Notes: generated by a model from the letters alone, not told the origin. DNA of 64,000 nt from an uncultured Bacteroidaceae bacterium (GCA_905234735.1 CAJOJA010000009.1:1-64000), one strand, 5' to 3'. Shown: positions 37,131 to 46,221, counted from the first letter of the stretch. Numbers and translations are program-made.

Positions 37131-37163
37131 GCAAGGTTACGAATAAGTGAGCGAAAAAGCAAA
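37131..37163 (-). promoter_or_regulatory. Second copy of the extended promoter module
   Basis: Read on the minus strand it matches the argS module (29164-29196) at 30 of 33 positions, including TTTGCTTT, TCGCTCACTTATTCGTA and a -7-like TAACCTTG. It points at the LRR gene about 310 nt downstream. Confidence 0.55.
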
Positions 37164-37244
37164 TGAAAGTTGCCTAAGAATCTACGCAAGTATAGATTCG
37201 CGGGGGAATTCGCGCATAAATTCTAAAAACGCCTATAAATCGAA

Positions 37245-37270
37245 AAAAACGGAGCCGAAGCTCCGTTTTT
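37245..37270. terminator. Bidirectional intrinsic terminator after cysS
   Basis: Perfect stem AAAAACGGAGC / GCTCCGTTTTT with a CGAA loop. It works on either strand; on the minus strand it ends the ypfJ-to-cysS cluster. Confidence 0.88.
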
Positions 37271-37390
37271 CGCATACGAAACGCCTTTTCAGCATTCATC
37301 TATCACATCTATCACTCCACATACCCCAATAAACACTGGCAAATGATAGATGTGATAGATGTTTTTAATCCGTTTGAGTTTGTAGTACAA

Positions 37391-38893
37391 TTATTTGTTC
37401 AGCGACCAGGCGAAACCGTCGGGGGTATCCTTGACCTCGAAACCGAAGGCGGCGAGGTCATTGCGGATTTTGTCCGACAGGGCCCAGTTTTTCTCGGCCT
37501 TGGCCTGCATGCGCTGTTCGAGAACCATGTCAACGACCTTTCCAAAGGCTTCCTCACGCTCCTTGTTACTGGCACCACTATTTTCGGTGAGGCCCAGGAT
37601 ATTGAAGGCGAAGGTATGGAACACCTCGCGCAGGGCCTGAGCCACCTCGGCGGTGATGGAGGCTTTCTTGTCGTTAACGGTGTTGATGACACGGCAAGCA
37701 TCGAACAGGGCACTGATGACCATGGGTGAGTTGAGATCGTCGTTCATGACATCGTAGCACTGCTGACGCAGGTCGTCGACATACTTCATCTCCACCTGCG
37801 GCTGGCCTTTGGTCTTCTGACCGTCCTGCAGACGCTGGAGTAATTTCCAACCGTCCATCAGTCGGGCCAGTCCTTTTTCGGCTGCCTGCAAGGCCTCATT
37901 GCCGAAATCGACGGTCGAGCGATAGTGCGCCTGAAGGATGAAGAAGCGGATGGTCATGGGCGTATAGGCCTGCGTCAGCAACGGGTGAGTGCCGGCAAAG
38001 AATTCGGGCAGCGTGATGAAGTTGTTGTACGACTTACCCATCTTCTTACCGTCGATGGTAATCATATTATTATGCATCCAGTAGCGTACCATCTGGCGAC
38101 CCTGACTGGCAACGGACTGGGCTATCTCGCATTCGTGATGGGGGAAGACGAGATCCATGCCGCCACCGTGGATGTCGAACTGTTCACCCAGATACTTGCG
38201 GCCCATAGCGGTGCACTCGCAGTGCCAGCCGGGGAAGCCGCTGCTCCAGGGCGAGGGCCAGCGCATGATGTGTTCGGGCTGTGCCTTCTTCCAAAGGGCG
38301 AAGTCTGCCTGGTTCTTTTTCTCACCCACACCGGCCAGTTCACGACTGGCATCCTTGATGTTCTCCAGCGAGCGGCCGCTAAGTATGCCGTACTTATGGT
38401 CCTTGTCGTATTTCTCGACATCGAAATAGATGCTTCCGTTCGACTCGTAGGCATAGCCGTTATCTAGAATCTGCTGCACCAATTGCTGCTGCTCGATGAT
38501 GTGGCCCGTGGCATGAGGTTCGATGCTGGGCGGCAGACAGTTCAGCGCCGTCATAGCCTCGTGGAAGCGGTTCGTGTAGTACTGGGCAACCTCCATAGGC
38601 TCCAGTTCCTCCAGACGGGCCTTCTTGGCAATCTTGTCCTCGCCCTCGTCGGCATCGTGTTCCAGATGTCCCACATCGGTGATGTTGCGGACATAGCGCA
38701 CCTTGTAGCCTAAGTGCTGAAGGTAGCGGAACAGGAGGTCGAAGGTGATGGCCGGACGGGCATGGCCCAGATGCGCATCGCCATATACCGTGGGGCCGCA
38801 GACATACATGCCCACACGACCCTCGTGGAGGGGACGGAAGAGTTCTTTCTGACGCGAAAGTGTGTTGTAGATTAAAAGTGGTTGGTTATTCAT
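37391..38893 (-). CDS. cysS: Cysteinyl-tRNA synthetase
   Basis: Class I synthetase for tRNA-Cys (EC 6.1.1.16), 500 aa. Zinc ligand Cys in [17 protein letters not shown], which also holds the HIGH-type motif (about 31-47); further zinc ligands in [10 protein letters not shown] and [15 protein letters not shown]-type signature [11 protein letters not shown] (about 284). The C-terminal DALR helical domain is present. The start overlaps the end of ispG by 8 nt. Last gene of the cluster, followed by a strong terminator. Confidence 0.98.
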   Translation of the reverse strand: MNNQPLLIYNTLSRQKELFRPLHEGRVGMYVCGPTVYGDAHLGHARPAITFDLLFRYLQHLGYKVRYVRNITDVGHLEHDADEGEDKIAKKARLEELEPMEVAQYYTNRFHEAMTALNCLPPSIEPHATGHIIEQQQLVQQILDNGYAYESNGSIYFDVEKYDKDHKYGILSGRSLENIKDASRELAGVGEKKNQADFALWKKAQPEHIMRWPSPWSSGFPGWHCECTAMGRKYLGEQFDIHGGGMDLVFPHHECEIAQSVASQGRQMVRYWMHNNMITIDGKKMGKSYNNFITLPEFFAGTHPLLTQAYTPMTIRFFILQAHYRSTVDFGNEALQAAEKGLARLMDGWKLLQRLQDGQKTKGQPQVEMKYVDDLRQQCYDVMNDDLNSPMVISALFDACRVINTVNDKKASITAEVAQALREVFHTFAFNILGLTENSGASNKEREEAFGKVVDMVLEQRMQAKAEKNWALSDKIRNDLAAFGFEVKDTPDGFAWSLNK

Positions 38894-40037
38894 TTCTATC
38901 TTTATTTATAATATCCAATAAACGGTCGACGGCCTCGGCCTCGGGAATGTTCATCTCCACGCACTGCTTGCCCTTGTACAGCGAGACCTTGCCTCGCGCG
39001 GCACCGACATAGCCATAGTCGGCATCCGCCATCTCGCCGGGACCGTTGACGATGCAACCCATGACGGCAATCTTGAGACCCGTCAGGTGACTGGTGGCCG
39101 CCTTAACCCTGGCAATGGTTCCCTGCAGGTCGAAAAGGGTGCGTCCGCAACCCGGACACGAGATATATTCGGTCTTGGTGAAGCGCAGACGGGCGGCCTG
39201 GAGGAGGGTGTAGGCGACAGGGATTTCGTTCTCAGGAGCTTCGGACAGGGACACGCGAATGGTGTCACCAATGCCGTCGACGAGAAGGGCACCAATGCCC
39301 ACGGCCGACTTGATGCGACCATCTTCACCCTCACCGGCCTCCGTCACGCCAAGGTGCAAAGGGAAAGTCATTCCCTCGGCATCCATAGCCTTGACCAACA
39401 AGCGGACGCTCTGTACCATGACCACAGTGTTCGAAGCCTTGATGCTGACCACAACGTCGAGAAAATGCTCCTTCATACAAATACGCAGGAATTCCATGCA
39501 CGACTCCACGATGCCCTCGGGCGTGTCGCCGTAGCGCGACATGATGCGGTCGCTGAGGCTGCCATGGTTCACGCCGATTCGCACGACCGTGTGGTGTTCG
39601 CGACAAATAGTAAGGAAGGGTATGAGGCGATCCTCGATTTTCTGCAGTTCGGCCTGATACTCCTCGTCGGTATATTCCAGATGCTTGAACTGGCGGGCAG
39701 CATCGACGTAGTTGCCCGGATTGATGCGTACCTTCTCGCAGTACTGAGCAGCCACCTCGGCCACACGCGGATTGAAGTGAACGTCGGCCACCAGAGGCAC
39801 GTCGCAGCCTGCCTCACGCACGCGCCGGCGTATCTCCTTCATATTCTCGGCCTCGCGTACGCCTTGGGTAGTCAGGCGCACCAGTTCGCCACCTGCTGCA
39901 GCAATGGCCAGAATCTGGCGCACGCAACCCTCAGTGTCCATCGTCGAGGTTGTACACATCGACTGCACACGGACGGGATTGTCACCGCCAATGCCGATAT
40001 TGCCGACTCGTACTTCGTGGGTTTTTCTTCTTTGCAT
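38886..40037 (-). CDS. ispG: 4-hydroxy-3-methylbut-2-enyl diphosphate synthase IspG (short form lacking the A* insert)
   Basis: Iron-sulfur enzyme of the MEP isoprenoid pathway converting MEcPP to HMBPP. The N-terminal TIM barrel has features of the plant/Chlamydia/Bacteroidetes three-domain enzyme: [61 protein letters not shown] and [15 protein letters not shown]. In that lineage an A* domain of roughly 200 residues follows the EIPVA region before [12 protein letters not shown]. Here [28 protein letters not shown] joins directly, and the protein is 383 aa rather than about 600. Cluster Cys are in CPGCG and [10 protein letters not shown]. It appears intact and functional. Confidence 0.95.
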   Translation of the reverse strand: MQRRKTHEVRVGNIGIGGDNPVRVQSMCTTSTMDTEGCVRQILAIAAAGGELVRLTTQGVREAENMKEIRRRVREAGCDVPLVADVHFNPRVAEVAAQYCEKVRINPGNYVDAARQFKHLEYTDEEYQAELQKIEDRLIPFLTICREHHTVVRIGVNHGSLSDRIMSRYGDTPEGIVESCMEFLRICMKEHFLDVVVSIKASNTVVMVQSVRLLVKAMDAEGMTFPLHLGVTEAGEGEDGRIKSAVGIGALLVDGIGDTIRVSLSEAPENEIPVAYTLLQAARLRFTKTEYISCPGCGRTLFDLQGTIARVKAATSHLTGLKIAVMGCIVNGPGEMADADYGYVGAARGKVSLYKGKQCVEMNIPEAEAVDRLLDIINKDRNE

Positions 40038-40043
40038 AGTTGT

Positions 40044-40123
40044 TTATGGGACTTATGGAACTTATGGGACCTATAGGACTTATGAGACCTATGAGACCTA
40101 TGAGGCCTATAGAACCCTATGGG
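40044..40123. repeat. Degenerate 9-nt tandem repeats filling the purE/ispG junction
   Basis: About eight nonamers around the core A-C-[TC]-T-A-T, such as GGAACTTAT, GGGACCTAT, AGGACTTAT, GAGACCTAT (twice), GAGGCCTAT, the last with one extra base. They run from the base next to the purE stop codon (40124) to 6 nt before the ispG ATG (40037). Confidence 0.85.
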
Positions 40124-40630
40124 TTATACTTTAAACTTATATTTCACTTCGGCCAGTTCGGTGTTGGCCTTTACAATCTTTTCCTTCAGGTTTTGCTTAT
40201 ATGCCTTCAGCTTTTGATTCAGGGTTTCGTCACCGAGAGACAGCATTTCAACAGCCAACAGGGCTGCATTCTGGGCTCCGTTCACCCCCACGGTAGCAAC
40301 AGGAATGCCAGGAGGCATCTGCACAATGCTGAGCAGGGCATCCAGTCCATCGAGCATACCCTTGATGGGTACACCGATAACCGGCAGCGTCGTGCTGGCG
40401 GCTATCACCCCAGGCAACGCAGCCGCCATACCTGCACCGGCAATGATGACACATATGCCACGTCCTTCAGCCTCACGGGCAAACTGTTCTACCTCCTGCG
40501 GAGTGCGATGGGCCGAGAGGGCGTTCATCTCGAAGAAAACTCCCATTTCATCGAGAAGTTTTGCAGCCTTCTCCATGACGGGCAGGTCGCTGGTGCTGCC
40601 CATGATGATGCTAACCTTTGGTTTATCCAT
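40124..40630 (-). CDS. purE: N5-carboxyaminoimidazole ribonucleotide mutase PurE
   Basis: Purine biosynthesis enzyme (class I PurE, EC 5.4.99.18) converting N5-CAIR to CAIR; octamer in the cytoplasm. The 168-aa protein shows SIIMGSTSDLPVMEKA (about 7-22), SAHRTPQEV (about 39-47), IAGAGMAAALPGVIAAST (about 64-81) and PVIGVPIKGMLDGLDALLSIVQMPPGIPVATV. All typical residues are present. It is separated from its neighbours by heptad repeats upstream and nonamer repeats downstream. Confidence 0.97.
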   Translation of the reverse strand: MDKPKVSIIMGSTSDLPVMEKAAKLLDEMGVFFEMNALSAHRTPQEVEQFAREAEGRGICVIIAGAGMAAALPGVIAASTTLPVIGVPIKGMLDGLDALLSIVQMPPGIPVATVGVNGAQNAALLAVEMLSLGDETLNQKLKAYKQNLKEKIVKANTELAEVKYKFKV

Positions 40631-40637
40631 AATTCGT

Positions 40638-40665
40638 AACTTTCAACATTTAACTTTTAACTTTC
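40638..40665. repeat. Heptad repeats filling the PAP2-like/purE junction
   Basis: Four 7-nt units AACTTTC, AACATTT, AACTTTT, AACTTTC (minus strand GAAAGTT type), between the stop at 40668 and the purE start at 40630. They are the reverse-complement family of the repeat at 33309. Confidence 0.75.
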
Positions 40666-40667
40666 AA

Positions 40668-41318
40668 CTAAATAAATAGTCCCGCCAGGCCACAAACAAA
40701 ACCTATCAACGTGCCCCCAAGCACCTGGCCCAACGTGTGCTGGCGCAGGAACATACGGCTGCTGTTGACAACGCCACTGACCAGTATGGCCAGACACAGC
40801 CACCAGACAGGATTGAAGTGGAAGATGCTGGAATAGGCCACGATGGCACCGATGATGGCACCTACGCCCGCCGAATGCATACTGACCTTCCACCAGAGGG
40901 TGACTACCGTGCAGGCACACTGCACCAGCAGACTTATGACGATGATGCCCCCCATGAAGATGGGAGCATGGATATTGTAGAGGAAACGAAGCAACATACC
41001 ATAGCAGATGATGTGCAGGACGTAGGGCACCAAACGATTGGTACGGAGTGAGAGTTCCTGGACAGTGAGTCCACGCATACGACGATAGACATACACCCCA
41101 ATGGTCGGCAGGAAGAGCGTCATGACATAGACCAGTGCCAGCAGGGCAGCCTTGAGCTGCCAAGTCAACTGCGACAGGTAGGTGAACATGAGCAACAGAA
41201 CGAAGCCCAGCATAGGGAAGTACGATGGGCGGAACACATTGGACACGGCTCGTACGAGCACACTTACCGAAGCGTGCTCGCGCAGTTGTCTGACCCTACT
41301 CTTCTTCTCTTCCTCCAT
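40668..41318 (-). CDS. PAP2-like integral membrane protein
   Basis: Membrane protein of 216 aa with about six hydrophobic segments (from about residue 35). It resembles the PAP2 phosphatase superfamily: the SR-x5-H part of the third motif is visible in SSRMFLRQHTLGQ (about 190-202), but the expected Asp is Gln, and the second motif (PSGH) is only loosely matched by VSMHSAG. It may be an inactive or altered lipid phosphatase, or a structural relative. It lies 3 nt after rpoN and before purE in a tight cluster. Confidence 0.72.
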   Translation of the reverse strand: MEEEKKSRVRQLREHASVSVLVRAVSNVFRPSYFPMLGFVLLLMFTYLSQLTWQLKAALLALVYVMTLFLPTIGVYVYRRMRGLTVQELSLRTNRLVPYVLHIICYGMLLRFLYNIHAPIFMGGIIVISLLVQCACTVVTLWWKVSMHSAGVGAIIGAIVAYSSIFHFNPVWWLCLAILVSGVVNSSRMFLRQHTLGQVLGGTLIGFVCGLAGLFI

Positions 41319-41321
41319 ACA

Positions 41322-42800
41322 CTATTCCTTTCTCATACGGCTGTCTGCAATGCCCAGTTGGGTGCGGTACTTGGCCACCGTCCGGCGAGCTACGGCAAAT
41401 CCACGTTCACGCAGCAGGGCAACCAGTCTCTCGTCACTCAGGGGGTGAGACTTGTCCTCGGCCTCCACAATTTCGCGCAAGGCCGACAGCGTCTTGCGCA
41501 CCGTCACCTCATCGCCATTCTGCAACGTACCCGACGTAAAAAACCAACGCAGGGCATAGATGCCGTGGTCGGTCTGTACATATTTACTGTTCGACACCCG
41601 ACTGACAGTGGAGATGTCCTGTCCCGTCAGGTTGGCCACATCTTCCAGTCGCATCGGACGCAGCAACGTCTCGTCGCCCTCCAAGAAGAAAGGCCGCTGC
41701 AAGCGGATGATGGCCTGCATGGTCTTGAGCATCGTCTCGCGTCGTTGAGCGATGGCCTCAATGAACATCCGTCCATTGCCCACCTGCTGTTTCAGGTAAT
41801 TCAGAGCGTCGCGTTCGTTCTTGGTCATGGCCGGCACCTGCAGTTCCTGTTCGGCATCGGGAGAGATAGTCAGTCGCGGCAGTTCACCCTCATTAAGGGT
41901 CATGTGAATCTGTCCGTTTTCGTCGGTTTCAACGGTAAAATCGGGGGTTATGGCATGGTTGTCGCTATGGTCGCCACCAAGGCTGCCCCCAGGCCGCGGA
42001 TTCAGTCGCTGGATGCGCTGACGCAGGTGGTCCAGTTCCAGATCATCGAGTTTCAGCACGCGCTGTATGCGCTGCCAGCGCAGATGGGCAAAGTCATCCC
42101 AATAACGCTGGAAGAGGGTCATCAGTTGGTCGCGCACCTGACCCTGATAGTTGCGCCGTACCTGCAAGGTCAGGCATTCGCGCAAGTCTCGTCCTCCCAC
42201 CCCTGCAGGGTCCATCTGCTGGAGGACGGTGGTGAGCAAACGCTCCAGTTCCTCCTCGCTGGTCTGAATGTTCTGATAGACGTCCAGTTCGTCGGCTATC
42301 TGGTAAAGGGGTGTGCGCAGCAGTCCGTCGTCGGCCAGGGAGCCAATCAGGTATTTCATAACCTCCAGTTCGTGGTCGTTGAGGTCGAACTCTCCCAGTT
42401 GGCCCACGAGGTGGTCGAAGAAGGACTCCGACGTGTCGCCCACCTCCCGCTGACGAGTATTCTCGTCGTAGTTACGTGGTTCGCGGGGAATGCCGTCGTC
42501 CACATCGTCGTAGCTGTCGGCATACTCGCTGGGAGTGGTATAGTCCGCATCGTCCTCCGTACCTGTTCCTTCTTCTGTATATTCCCTGTCCTCTGCTGTG
42601 CCCGAAGTCTTCTCCGATGGCTCGGTGCTATCTCCGCTTTCGCCCTGCAGCCAGGGGTTGTCCTCCAGTTCCTTTTCAATACGTTCGCGCAGGTCGTTCA
42701 GGGGCAGCTCGGTCAGTCGCACCGTCAGCACTTGCAACGGTGTGAGCGTCTGTTGTTGGGTTTGTATCTGATAGGCCCCCTGCCCCTGTACGTTTGCCAT
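41322..42800 (-). CDS. rpoN: RNA polymerase sigma-54 factor RpoN
   Basis: Sigma-54 factor of 492 aa that directs RNA polymerase to -24/-12 promoters and needs an AAA+ activator. Region I is Gln/Leu-rich (QTQQQTLTPLQVLTVRLTEL, about 9-28), then an acidic linker (about 50-120), core-binding domain, HTH region and a C-terminal RpoN box ARRTVAKYRTQLGI (about 470-483). Complete. No enhancer-binding activator is seen in the window, so targets cannot be named. It lies 3 nt downstream of the GH51 gene. Confidence 0.97.
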   Translation of the reverse strand: MANVQGQGAYQIQTQQQTLTPLQVLTVRLTELPLNDLRERIEKELEDNPWLQGESGDSTEPSEKTSGTAEDREYTEEGTGTEDDADYTTPSEYADSYDDVDDGIPREPRNYDENTRQREVGDTSESFFDHLVGQLGEFDLNDHELEVMKYLIGSLADDGLLRTPLYQIADELDVYQNIQTSEEELERLLTTVLQQMDPAGVGGRDLRECLTLQVRRNYQGQVRDQLMTLFQRYWDDFAHLRWQRIQRVLKLDDLELDHLRQRIQRLNPRPGGSLGGDHSDNHAITPDFTVETDENGQIHMTLNEGELPRLTISPDAEQELQVPAMTKNERDALNYLKQQVGNGRMFIEAIAQRRETMLKTMQAIIRLQRPFFLEGDETLLRPMRLEDVANLTGQDISTVSRVSNSKYVQTDHGIYALRWFFTSGTLQNGDEVTVRKTLSALREIVEAEDKSHPLSDERLVALLRERGFAVARRTVAKYRTQLGIADSRMRKE

Positions 42801-42803
42801 AGT

Positions 42804-45218
42804 TTACTTTAGTTTAACGGTTACGATATTCACCGAGAAGGGTGCTACGGGGAACTTGACCTGACGTCCGCCCTGATCGACAAAGACGCCGATGCTTCGG
42901 GGATGAACAGCTAAGGGGTCGCGGCGTGTGTTCTCGTCCTGCCCAGTCTCGCTGGCCAGCCGCACCATGCGGGCCTGTGCAGCCAGTCCACCGTCGAGGA
43001 AGATGCAGCCCTGTGTGGCTCCCTCTCCCACGTTGACCACCTTAATATATAAGGTATGGGTGCGCTCGTCGAGCGTGGAATTGCTGAAGACCCCTCGCAT
43101 GTTGGGATTCTTGTGGCGAGCCGTTGTCTGCAGTTTTCCGTCGATGTAGGCAGCCACGCTGTCGCCTTCCACTTCCACGCGCAGGTCGTACCAACGGCCT
43201 TCCTCGACCTGGAAGGGAACTTCGCTGCCGATGTTTATGCGGCCTCCGTCGACACTCTGCTCGATGGCATTTTGTGTATTACCCCAACCGCCAATGTTGA
43301 ACCAGTCGAAATCGCACTCGTTCTGATAGTTATAGACGAGCAGGAAACCTTCACGTCCTCCTGTCTTACGGGCCTTCACGCTATAGGTGTATCGTTTTCC
43401 ATTAAATTCCGTCGGGCACATCTCCAAGTGAGGTTCGCGGCCGCGGTTGTGCTTCCAAGTCTGGATGTCGGGCAGGCGATAGGTCTTGCCGTCGACGATG
43501 AGTTGCGGTTCCTTATATTCAGCCTGTGTATTCCAGGTGCCCACACCGACATGTAGGGCCTGCGTTATCTCCACCTGCTTGGGCTCGGGCAGCTTCCACT
43601 TCAAGGTCTGGGGAACGGTACGCGTACCGATATGATTCGAGAAGAGATTCTGAACCCAGTAGGAGGGTGTACCGAAGGCATATTCGGCATTGAAGTGAAT
43701 CATGTCGGTGGGCCAGTTCGAGGCATTGTCGTTGACAAAGATGGGTGCGTATGAAGCCATCGTGACGATGTCCGAATTGTTCTCCATACCCAGCATATAC
43801 ACGGCTTCGCCCAGGGCTGCATTCTGGTTGCCCACCTTGCCGAACTGACTGGTGACGGCGTATTCGCCGACATATATCTTGGGTCCGCGACGGTCGTAAC
43901 GGTCATACTTCTGGTAGGCCTCCATGAACCACGAGGGGTTACGGTAATAGTGTTCGTCGAGGATGTCGACGGGCTCCTTGCTGCGCCACGATGGACGGTC
44001 GGTGCCCCACGACTCCACATTGCCGATGCACTGGATATTGGGGTATTTTGCCTTGATGGCATCGTAGAACTTGCGATAGCGCTCGAAGTAACGTTCGCTC
44101 TGGTCGCGGTTGTCGTCGAAGTGGAAGTTGGCATTCTCATTACCAATCTCCAGATACTCGATGTTGAAGGGTTCGGGGTGACCGTTCTCCGCGCGCATAC
44201 GTCCGAACTTCGTGGTCTTGGCATCGCCGTTGGCATATTCCAAGGCGTCCATGCACTCTTGTATCCAACCGTCGAGCTGCTCCACAGGCGTGAAGCCGCC
44301 ATGCCAGATGCCCACGTTCACGACATACAAGGGTTTTGCGCCCAGATCCTCGGACAACTGCAGGAACTCGTGGAAGCCCATGCCGTCTGTAGTCCAATAG
44401 CGCCAGTTGGCATCGTAGTGGCCGGGGCGCTGCTCAATAGGACCGATGGTGCGTTCCCAACGGAAAGCATTCTCGGGAGCCTCCTGGCCCTCGACATAGC
44501 AACCACCAGGAAAGCGCATGAACTTGGGGTGCATGTCGGCCAGCATCTGGGCCAACTGCGGACGCATACCGTTCTCACGGTTCTTGAAGGTTGGGGGGAA
44601 CAGGCTGACCACATCGAGCGCCAGTTGACAGGGACGCTCGAAAGTCAGGCGGAAACGGGCCTGCGGGTCGTTGTCGGTGCAGACAAAGCGAGTCTCCACC
44701 TTCGTCCATTTCTTTCCTATTTTGTCGGCAATAATCATCTGCCCCAGCACACGACCGTCACGACCAACGATGGAAGCTGTGAGCAATCCTGGATTGCCCT
44801 GTTGGACACGCACCCAGAACGAAAGTCGATACTGGTGACCGTTTTGGGCATGAATGCCCCAGAAACCCACATTCTCCACGCCGCTACCAGCCTGTTTGAC
44901 ATCGAGAAGCAGAGCGTGCTGCTGGGCCTCGTTGAGCAGGTTGTCGGTCGTGAGACTCATCGTTGCACCCGGCAGTGCCGACCAGGCTACGGCCGTCTCA
45001 TTCTCGTATCCGCGGATCTCCTCGAACGAGCGGTTGCGAATGAGCTCGGCATAAAGGCCACCGTCGGCAGCGTGGTTGATGTCCTCAAAGAAGATGCCGT
45101 AGAGCGTGGGGCTAACGGGATGGCCGGGTTTGTCCAAGTCTACATGTATCGTGACTTGTGACTGAGCAAAGAGAACGCTGAGAAGAAAGAGTCCACAGAG
45201 TAGGATATTCTTTTTCAT
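42804..45218 (-). CDS. Secreted alpha-L-arabinofuranosidase, GH51 family
   Basis: Glycoside hydrolase of 804 aa that would release arabinose from arabinan or arabinoxylan (EC 3.2.1.55). Signal peptide (about 1-20), N-terminal GH51 region starting YGIFFEDINHAADGGLYAELIRNRSFEE, a jelly-roll insert (about 90-190), TIM barrel with acid/base Glu in LEIGNENANFHF (about 360) and nucleophile Glu in IYVGEYAVTS (about 451), then a beta-sandwich and an LamG/concanavalin-like module (about 600-740). Probably periplasmic. It overlaps ypfJ by 4 nt (ATGA). No SusC/SusD pair is nearby, so it is not part of a typical polysaccharide utilisation locus here. Confidence 0.94.
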   Translation of the reverse strand: MKKNILLCGLFLLSVLFAQSQVTIHVDLDKPGHPVSPTLYGIFFEDINHAADGGLYAELIRNRSFEEIRGYENETAVAWSALPGATMSLTTDNLLNEAQQHALLLDVKQAGSGVENVGFWGIHAQNGHQYRLSFWVRVQQGNPGLLTASIVGRDGRVLGQMIIADKIGKKWTKVETRFVCTDNDPQARFRLTFERPCQLALDVVSLFPPTFKNRENGMRPQLAQMLADMHPKFMRFPGGCYVEGQEAPENAFRWERTIGPIEQRPGHYDANWRYWTTDGMGFHEFLQLSEDLGAKPLYVVNVGIWHGGFTPVEQLDGWIQECMDALEYANGDAKTTKFGRMRAENGHPEPFNIEYLEIGNENANFHFDDNRDQSERYFERYRKFYDAIKAKYPNIQCIGNVESWGTDRPSWRSKEPVDILDEHYYRNPSWFMEAYQKYDRYDRRGPKIYVGEYAVTSQFGKVGNQNAALGEAVYMLGMENNSDIVTMASYAPIFVNDNASNWPTDMIHFNAEYAFGTPSYWVQNLFSNHIGTRTVPQTLKWKLPEPKQVEITQALHVGVGTWNTQAEYKEPQLIVDGKTYRLPDIQTWKHNRGREPHLEMCPTEFNGKRYTYSVKARKTGGREGFLLVYNYQNECDFDWFNIGGWGNTQNAIEQSVDGGRINIGSEVPFQVEEGRWYDLRVEVEGDSVAAYIDGKLQTTARHKNPNMRGVFSNSTLDERTHTLYIKVVNVGEGATQGCIFLDGGLAAQARMVRLASETGQDENTRRDPLAVHPRSIGVFVDQGGRQVKFPVAPFSVNIVTVKLK

Positions 45219-46090
45219 AGCTGACTTTCTGGAATATTGAAGGTGGTTATTGACATGTCGCCCGTATCAAGGCCCCGCTTCAGCCATTTCATGCGCTGGG
45301 CACTGGTGCCGTGGGTGAACGACTCGGGCTGGACATAGCCGCGAGCCTTCTTCTGCAGGTAGTTGTCGCCGATTTTCTCGGCACAGTCGATGGCCTCTTC
45401 TATGTCGCCGGCCTCCAGCGAGCGGTAGGCCTCGTTCTCGTAGTGACCCCACACGCCGGCATAGTAGTCGGCCAGGAGTTCCAGGCGGACGCTGATTTTG
45501 TTGGCCTCGGCCTTCGACACCTTGCTCATCTGGGCGTGGGCCTGATTCAGCGTGCCCAACAGGTTTTCCACATGGTGCCCTACTTCGTGGGCAATGACGT
45601 AGGCATACGAGAAGTCGCCGTCGGCTCCGAGCTGGCTCTCCATCTCGGTAAAGAACGAAAGGTCGATGTACAGTTTCTGGTCGCCCGAGCAGTAGAAGGG
45701 ACCCACCGAACTACTGGCCTCGCCACAAGCCGACGAGACGCTGTTTGTGAACAGTACCAGCGTGGGCGGAGTGTACTCGCGCCCCATCTGTCGGAACACC
45801 TGGGTCCAGACATCCTCTGTCGAGGCCAGCACCTGACGCGAAAACTTAGCCAGCTCCTCTTCTTCAGCAGTGAACTCGCGCTGTCCCTCGACCTGCTCTT
45901 CCTGGATGGCCGACAAGCCGCCCTGCTGCACAACGTTGCTAACGACATCTGTCAGGCTGCCCCCGTTCATCAAAGTCATCAGGGCCACGATGATGATACC
46001 AGCCAAGCCTCCCAGGCCAGCCTTTGCACCACCGCTCATGCCGCGACGGTCCTCTACATTCGTACTTTCTCTGCGTCCAGTTAGTTTCAT
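45215..46090 (-). CDS. YpfJ-family neutral zinc metallopeptidase
   Basis: Protein of 291 aa of the YpfJ/KPN_02809 family. N-terminal basic segment, a membrane helix (about 25-45: GLGGLAGIIIVALMTLM), and a metallopeptidase-like domain with IAHEVGHHVENLLG (HExxH, about 165) and the downstream LELLADYYAGVWGHY with further acidic ligand residues. The GGSLTDV and ARGYVQPESFTHGTSAQR parts are typical. The biological substrate is not known. It is the first gene of the seven-gene cluster and carries the promoter at 46127. Confidence 0.93.
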   Translation of the reverse strand: MKLTGRRESTNVEDRRGMSGGAKAGLGGLAGIIIVALMTLMNGGSLTDVVSNVVQQGGLSAIQEEQVEGQREFTAEEEELAKFSRQVLASTEDVWTQVFRQMGREYTPPTLVLFTNSVSSACGEASSSVGPFYCSGDQKLYIDLSFFTEMESQLGADGDFSYAYVIAHEVGHHVENLLGTLNQAHAQMSKVSKAEANKISVRLELLADYYAGVWGHYENEAYRSLEAGDIEEAIDCAEKIGDNYLQKKARGYVQPESFTHGTSAQRMKWLKRGLDTGDMSITTFNIPESQL

Positions 46091-46126
46091 ACGTGCGCGT
46101 AAATTAAACTATTGTATAATATGGTG

Positions 46127-46134
46127 CAAAGATA
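46127..46134 (-). promoter_or_regulatory. -7 box for the ypfJ-to-cysS cluster
   Basis: Minus-strand TATCTTTG, exact TAnnTTTG match; 36 nt upstream of the ypfJ ATG. Confidence 0.65.
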
Positions 46135-46221
46135 GGAATTTTTTCGGACTTCACGGACCTTTTTCCACAAAAAACTTGACCCTTCTTTCGAAATACGTTT
46201 GGCAAAGTGGAAAAATATCCG

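Larger units (their letters stand above)
36818..37390. other. 573-nt intergenic region
   Basis: No convincing gene. It contains a promoter-like module on the minus strand (37131-37163), a short palindrome (ATGGCCC / GGGCCAT, 37073-37088) and the cysS terminator (37245-37270). A 61-codon plus-strand frame (37147-37332) crosses the promoter module and the terminator and has no family features, so it was not called. If the promoter at 37131 serves the LRR gene, the leader is about 310 nt. Confidence 0.6.

Noticed and set aside
37147..37332. 61-codon plus-strand frame in the 36.8-37.4 kb gap
   Set aside because: It runs through a promoter-like module and a strong terminator and has no family resemblance.
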